Both the position numbers and the translations under genes were made by a program. A stretch of 64,000 nucleotides of DNA, taken from Streptomyces sp. ML-6. GTDB lineage: Bacteria > Actinomycetota > Actinomycetes > Streptomycetales > Streptomycetaceae. Each line of letters starts with the position of its first letter. Within the stretch, counting starts at the first letter, position 1. Location: assembly GCF_030116705.1 (NCBI RefSeq), contig NZ_JAOTIK010000001.1:3801001-3865000 (forward strand), read 5' to 3'. The notes under the pieces are model-generated. The model did no database searches, was not told the origin of the DNA, and worked only from the letters and a program-made list of their open reading frames with translations. Shown here in pieces: positions 59,906 to 64,000 of this stretch.

Positions 59906-61093
59906 GTGGACTTCACCTTCACCGAGGAACAGCAGGCGGCCACGGAGGCGGCGCGAGCAGTCTTCTCGGGTGCCGCCCCCGACCGAGTGCCCAGCCCCGC
60001 GCTCACACCGGGTGCGGTGGCCGAGGACATCGACCGGCCGCTGTGGGCCGAACTCGCCGTCGGCGACCTGCTGGGCCTGACCCTGGAGCCGCGGCACGGC
60101 GGGGCCGGACTCGACCCCATCGCGCTCTGCCTGGTGCTGCGCGAATCCGCCAGGGTGCTCGCCCGGGTGCCGCTGCTGGAGACGTGCGCGGTCGCCATGA
60201 CGCTCCAGCGGTACGGAGACCCCGGCCTGGCCGCCGAGCTGCTGCCCCTGGTGGGCCGGGGCGAGCTGGTGCTCACCGTCGGGGCCAACGGCCGCTCGGG
60301 CCACGATCCGGCCGAACTCGCCGTCACCGCACGCCGGGAGACGACCACGAAGGACCACCTATCGGACGGGGTCTCCGGGGATGCCGACAACGCCGCTTCG
60401 GGGTGGGTGCTCGACGGGGTGCAGTCGGCGGTGCCGTGGGCGCAGGTGGCCGACTGGATCGCCGTCCCGGCGCACACCGGCGAGGGACGGGCCGTGGTCG
60501 CCCTGATCCGGCCGGACCAGGACGGCGTCGGCCTGGCCGAGCAGGTCTCCACCAACGGTGAGCGGTTCGCCGAGGTCCGGCTGCGGTCGGTGCGGGTCGA
60601 CCGGCGCGCGCTGATCGACGGTGCCGGGGCCTGGGAGTGGCTACGGGCCCTCCTCACCACCGGAACATGCGCGCTCGCGCTGGGGCTGGGCGAGGCCGTG
60701 CTCGCCATGACGAGCGAATACACCGGAAAACGCGAGCAGTTCGGCTTCCCGATCGCGACGTTCCAGGCCGTCGCCGTGCAGGCCGCGGACCGGTACATCG
60801 ACCTGCGGGCCATGGAGGTGACGCTCTGGCAGGCGGCCTGGCGGATCTCCACCGGCACCGACGGGGCCCTGCCCGCCGAGGGCGACATCGCCGTGGCGAA
60901 GATCTGGGCATCGGACGGCATCCGCCGGGTCGTGCAGACGGCACAGCATCTGCACGGCGGTTTCGGCGCGGACACGGACTACTCGCTGCACCGCTTCCAC
61001 GCCTGGGCGAAGCAGATCGAACTGTCCCTCGGCCCCGCAGCGGCCCACGAGGAGGCCCTGGGCGACCTGCTGGCCGCGCACCTCCTCGACTGA
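59906..61093 (+). CDS. Acyl-CoA dehydrogenase (FadE-like)
   Basis: A 395-residue flavoprotein with the three-domain ACAD fold: an N-terminal helical domain (FTFTEEQQAATEAARAVF), a middle beta-domain, and a C-terminal bundle (YTGKREQFGFPIATFQAVAV, then HLHGGFGADTDYSLHR). The conserved catalytic Glu is not clear, as in FadE28/34-type alpha or beta subunits of steroid-side-chain enzymes. GTG 59906 follows GGGAGG. It is 110 bases beyond paaE, with its own palindromic promoter element, so it is probably a separate unit. Confidence 0.85.
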   Translation: MDFTFTEEQQAATEAARAVFSGAAPDRVPSPALTPGAVAEDIDRPLWAELAVGDLLGLTLEPRHGGAGLDPIALCLVLRESARVLARVPLLETCAVAMTLQRYGDPGLAAELLPLVGRGELVLTVGANGRSGHDPAELAVTARRETTTKDHLSDGVSGDADNAASGWVLDGVQSAVPWAQVADWIAVPAHTGEGRAVVALIRPDQDGVGLAEQVSTNGERFAEVRLRSVRVDRRALIDGAGAWEWLRALLTTGTCALALGLGEAVLAMTSEYTGKREQFGFPIATFQAVAVQAADRYIDLRAMEVTLWQAAWRISTGTDGALPAEGDIAVAKIWASDGIRRVVQTAQHLHGGFGADTDYSLHRFHAWAKQIELSLGPAAAHEEALGDLLAAHLLD

Positions 61094-61478
61094 CGCCCGC
61101 GCCCCCACCCCGACGACGTACGCCCGGCCGCGCGGCCCAGGAAGGCCGACCAGTCCGACGCCGAGCAGGCCCGAAGGCCGAGCAAGCCCCGGAAAGCCGT
61201 GCGGGCCCGCAAGACCGACCGGTCCGGCGTCGCCCCGGCACCGCATGCCCGCCCCGATCGGACAGGTCGAGCAAGCCGAACGGGCCGAGCGGGCCGGACA
61301 GGCCGAGCGGGCCGGACAGGCCGAGCGAGCCGGACAGGCCGAGCGAGCCGGACAGGCCGAGCGAGCCGGACAGGCCGAGCGGGCCGGACAGGCCGAGCGA
61401 GCCGGACAGGCCGAGCGAGCCGGACAGGCCGAGCGAGCCGAACGGGCCGAGCGAGCCGAACGGGCCGGACAGGCCGGT
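61094..61478. repeat. Gene-less stretch with 11 tandem 18-bp repeats
   Basis: 385 bases between convergent genes. Positions 61265-61462 hold about 11 contiguous copies of GGCCGAGCGRGCCGGACA, with variation mostly at one purine and in the first and last copies. Repeats read through without stops in several frames (for example QAERAG), but there is no start signal. No other gene is seen. Confidence 0.85.
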
Positions 61479-61823
61479 TCAGAGCACGAAGGCCGGGCTT
61501 TCGCCGTCGGCAACCATCGGGCGTCCGGCACCGTCCCAGGCGAGCATGCCGCCGTCGATGTTCACGGCGTCGACGCCCTGCCGCACCAGGTACTGGGTGA
61601 CCTGGGCGGACCGGCCACCGACCCGGCACATCACATGCACGCGCCGACCGTCGGCGACCGCTTCGGCCAGCTCGCCGTAGCGGGCCACGAAGTCGCTCAT
61701 CGGGATGTGCAGGGCGCCTTCGACGTGTCCGGCCGCCCACTCGTTGTCCTCCCGGACGTCCAGCACGAAGCCGTCCGCCGGAACCGCCGCGACGTCCACC
61801 GAGGGCAGCGGGGCGAAATTCAT
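61479..61823 (-). CDS. Single-domain rhodanese-like protein
   Basis: A 114-residue rhodanese domain with the active-site loop CRVGGRS (about 85-91) and DVREDNEWAAGHVEGALHIP (about 22-41). It transfers sulfane sulfur to cyanide or thiol acceptors in the cytosol. Start ATG 61823. It lies 46 bases after the J-domain gene in the same direction and could be co-transcribed. Confidence 0.9.
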   Translation of the reverse strand: MNFAPLPSVDVAAVPADGFVLDVREDNEWAAGHVEGALHIPMSDFVARYGELAEAVADGRRVHVMCRVGGRSAQVTQYLVRQGVDAVNIDGGMLAWDGAGRPMVADGESPAFVL

Positions 61824-61869
61824 GGGTCATGCCTTCTCTCGTACGTACGCTCCAGGGTCACCGGGAACG

Positions 61870-62964
61870 CTACTGCACCAGGCCCGCCAGCTCGGCCTCG
61901 CGCTGCGCGACCTCGCCCAGCAACTGCTCGGCGATCTCGTCGAGCAGCCGGTCCGGGTCGTCGGGCGCCATCCGCAGCATGGCGCCGATCGCGCTCTCCT
62001 CCAGTTCCTGCGCGAGCACGGTGAGCAGCTCCTTGCGCTGGGTCAGCCAGTTCAGCCGGGCGTAGAGCTCCTCGCTCTCGCCGAGCTCCGTCTCCGGCAG
62101 TGCGGGGCCCGCCTCCCACTCCTGCGCCAGCTCCCTCAGGAGGGCCTCGTCCCCACGCCCGTAAGCGGCGTTCACCCGGGCGATGAACTCGTCCCTGCGG
62201 GCCCGCTCCGTCTCGTCCTGCGCCAGGTCCGGGTGGGCCTTGCGGGCCAGGTCGCGGTAGAGCCTGCGCGCCTCCTCGGTCGGCCTGACCCGCTTGGGCG
62301 GCCGCACCGGCTGCTCGGTCAGCATCGCCGCCGCCTCGGGGGACAGCCCGTCCGAGTCGATCCAGTCGTGGAACAGCTCGTCGACACCGGGCATCGGCAT
62401 CACGACCGCCCGCGCCTCCTGCGCCTTGCGGATGTCCTCCGGGTCGCCCGTCCTGGCGGCGCGGGCCTCCGCGATCTGCGCGTCGAGCTCGTCGAGGCGG
62501 GTGTACATGGGGCCGAGCTTCTGGTGGTGCAGCCGGGAGAAGTTCTCGACCTCGACCCGGAAGGTCTCCACCGCGATCTCGAACTCGATCAGCGCCTGCT
62601 CCGCCACCCGGACCGCCCTCGCGAGCCGGGCCTCGGGCCGTTCCTCCGCAGCGGCGTCGCCCACGCCCCCGTCGGCAGCGGCGTCACCGGTCCGGCCGTC
62701 GCCGCCTGCGGCCCCGGCCTCTCCAGCAGTGTCCGCAGCCACCCCGTCGGGCGCCCCGCCGAGGGCGCCGGTGCCGCCCGTCGCCGGGCCCGTACCGTCC
62801 TCGGCACCGGGTCCCGAACCGGAACCGTCCGGCCGGCCCTGCTCCTCGATCGGCTCGTCCAAAACGTGCTCCTCGTGCCGGGCATGCCGCCCGTCCTGCC
62901 GGTCGTTGTCCTGCCGGTCATCGTCGTTCCGGGTGGTCGGCACTCCGGCGGCTTCGTGGGTCAC
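61870..62964 (-). CDS. J-domain protein with acidic low-complexity N-terminus
   Basis: A 364-residue protein. Residues about 1-105 are disordered (Asp/Arg/Gly/Ala). A coiled-coil segment follows (about 115-180; RVEVENFSRLHHQKLGPMY), then a J-like domain (about 230-290) with YRDLARKAHPDLAQDE, which contains the HPD triad that stimulates Hsp70. A C-terminal helical region ends it. GTG 62964 is chosen by frame; the Shine-Dalgarno site is weak. It is probably a co-chaperone for DnaK with an unknown client. Confidence 0.78.
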   Translation of the reverse strand: MTHEAAGVPTTRNDDDRQDNDRQDGRHARHEEHVLDEPIEEQGRPDGSGSGPGAEDGTGPATGGTGALGGAPDGVAADTAGEAGAAGGDGRTGDAAADGGVGDAAAEERPEARLARAVRVAEQALIEFEIAVETFRVEVENFSRLHHQKLGPMYTRLDELDAQIAEARAARTGDPEDIRKAQEARAVVMPMPGVDELFHDWIDSDGLSPEAAAMLTEQPVRPPKRVRPTEEARRLYRDLARKAHPDLAQDETERARRDEFIARVNAAYGRGDEALLRELAQEWEAGPALPETELGESEELYARLNWLTQRKELLTVLAQELEESAIGAMLRMAPDDPDRLLDEIAEQLLGEVAQREAELAGLVQ

Positions 62965-63151
62965 CCGTCCAGCGTATGGCCACGGGCCGCGCCCGGAGGA
63001 CACGTGGTCGGCTTCCACGCTCCTCGAACACGCAACCGCTGCCGCCCCGGCCACTCCTCGGACCTGCCGCAGAACGTTCCGGGCGCCGTCCACCGCGCCA
63101 CCGGACGCCCCCGGCGCCCCGCGCGGGCCGTCGCCGGGTGCCCCGGCCCTC

Positions 63152-64000
63152 TCAGACGCCCAGCTCGGCCGCTATTCGCCCCGAACCTATGGCCTGAACC
63201 AGCTCCGTGTGGTCCGCCTCCGTACGGTCCGCGTAGGTCACCGCGAACGCCGCCACGGCCTCGTCCAGCTCCTCGCTCTTGCCGCAGTAACCAGCAATCA
63301 GCCGGGGATCCGCGCTGTGCGCATGGGCGCGGGCCAGCAGCGCACCGGTCATCCGGCCGTAGTCGTCGACCTGGTCGGCCGCCAGCGCCGCCGGGTCGAC
63401 GCTGCCCTTGCGGTTCCTGAACTGCCTCACCTGGAACGGGCGGCCGTCCACGGTCGTCCAGCCCAGCAGGATGTCGCTGACGACCTGCATCCGCTTCTGC
63501 CCGAGCACCACCCGGCGCCCCTCGTGGGCCACCTCCGGCACCTCGAACCCGACAGTCGGCAGGTACGGCGCCAGCACGGAGGGCCGCGCCTCCTTCACCT
63601 GAAGCACCAGGGGCTCCCCACGATGGTCGAGCAGCAGCACCACGTACGACCGGGTACCGACGCTTCCGGTGCCGACCACCCGGAACGCCACGTCGTGGAT
63701 CGCGTACCGGGCGAGGAGCGGCACACGGTCCTCGGAGACCGTGCCCAGGTAGTCCCCGAGCGCCGCCGCGACCGCTGCGGCTTCCTCGTCCGGCACCCTC
63801 CGCAGCACCGGCGGCGCGTCCACGAAGCGACGCCCGCCGTCCTCCGAGTCCTCGGTCGACTTGGCCGCGAAACGGGCGCTGGTGTTGTTGCGGGCCTTCT
63901 CCGAAACCCGCTCCAGGGTCCCGAGGAGGTCCCTGGCGTCCGTGTGCGAGACGAGTTCCTCGTCCGCAATGGCGTTCCAGGCGTCGAGCGCGGGCAGCTT
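63152..64000 (-). CDS. DUF2252 family protein (5' end beyond the window)
   Basis: At least 282 residues of a DUF2252 protein, a kinase-like-fold family of unknown function. Motifs seen are YAIHDVAFRVVGTGSVGTRS, VLLLDHRGEPLVLQVKEARP, VVLGQKRMQVVSDILLGWT, and FQVRQFRNRKGSVDP. The frame is open to the window edge (VSEKARNNTSARFAAKSTED is near the edge), so the start is outside. Confidence 0.88.
   Translation of the reverse strand, partial: KLPALDAWNAIADEELVSHTDARDLLGTLERVSEKARNNTSARFAAKSTEDSEDGGRRFVDAPPVLRRVPDEEAAAVAAALGDYLGTVSEDRVPLLARYAIHDVAFRVVGTGSVGTRSYVVLLLDHRGEPLVLQVKEARPSVLAPYLPTVGFEVPEVAHEGRRVVLGQKRMQVVSDILLGWTTVDGRPFQVRQFRNRKGSVDPAALAADQVDDYGRMTGALLARAHAHSADPRLIAGYCGKSEELDEAVAAFAVTYADRTEADHTELVQAIGSGRIAAELGV

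Noticed and set aside
61265..61462. Possible CRISPR array
   Set aside because: Units are contiguous 18-mers without unique spacers and there are no cas genes.

Overview
The window is about 64 kb of very GC-rich actinomycete chromosome. Codon use, Shine-Dalgarno-led GTG starts, an AfsR/SARP regulator, several XRE/DUF5753-DUF397 cassettes, two branched-chain keto-acid dehydrogenase (bkd) operons and a bacterial proteasome activator homologue all point to Streptomyces. From memory, the order of D-Ala-D-Ala carboxypeptidase, GntR, bkd operon, response regulator, kinases, PadR, second bkd operon and AsnC resembles the SCO38xx core region of S. coelicolor, not far from oriC. Two perfect 14-bp parS sites (9113 and 42866) fit an origin-proximal position.

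Layout. 0-16.5 kb is ordinary core and accessory content: a Uma2 nuclease-like protein, a lipoprotein, an M18 aminopeptidase, a large AfsR/SARP STAND regulator, an NHL-repeat thioredoxin-fold protein, a nitrilase-superfamily amidase, a mycothiol-dependent isomerase-like protein, an MFS transporter with its GntR regulator, a secreted D-Ala-D-Ala carboxypeptidase, a VOC protein and a methyltransferase. 16.7-23.8 kb is an accessory island. It carries three versions of the Streptomyces XRE/DUF5753 regulator module, with DUF397, DUF6879, a CP-motif small protein and a HATPase partner. One module is eroded and fused, one resembles the whiJ/abaA cassettes, and one is intact. Each intact module has its own AT-rich palindrome. 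A 49-bp near-identical direct repeat that includes a terminator hairpin brackets the intact module.

23.8-27.7 kb is bkd operon 1 (E2, E1beta, E1alpha), divergent from an orphan NarL-type response regulator. 28.7-35.2 kb holds a PNPOx-like protein, a phosphotransferase, and two divergent transmembrane Ser/Thr kinases separated by a perfect 68-bp palindrome. 35.2-40.4 kb has a PadR regulator with an ABC/FtsX exporter and the proteasome activator. 40.6-45.9 kb has a quinone oxidoreductase, a K+ channel, and molybdenum cofactor genes (moeA, mobA-like).

46.1-50.6 kb is bkd operon 2 with a divergent Lrp/AsnC regulator. 50.7-61.1 kb is a phenylacetate region: a TetR (PaaR-like) repressor, divergent paaN, then paaABCDE and an acyl-CoA dehydrogenase. 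A TrmH methyltransferase and an HTTM/DUF5819 pair are embedded in it. Near-identical PaaR-type operators lie between paaR and paaN and before paaA, and a weaker one lies before bkd operon 2. This suggests phenylacetyl-CoA catabolism and branched-chain keto-acid oxidation may be co-controlled. The window ends with a rhodanese protein, a J-domain protein and a DUF2252 gene cut by the edge.

No tRNA, rRNA, CRISPR array, transposase or integrase was recognised.
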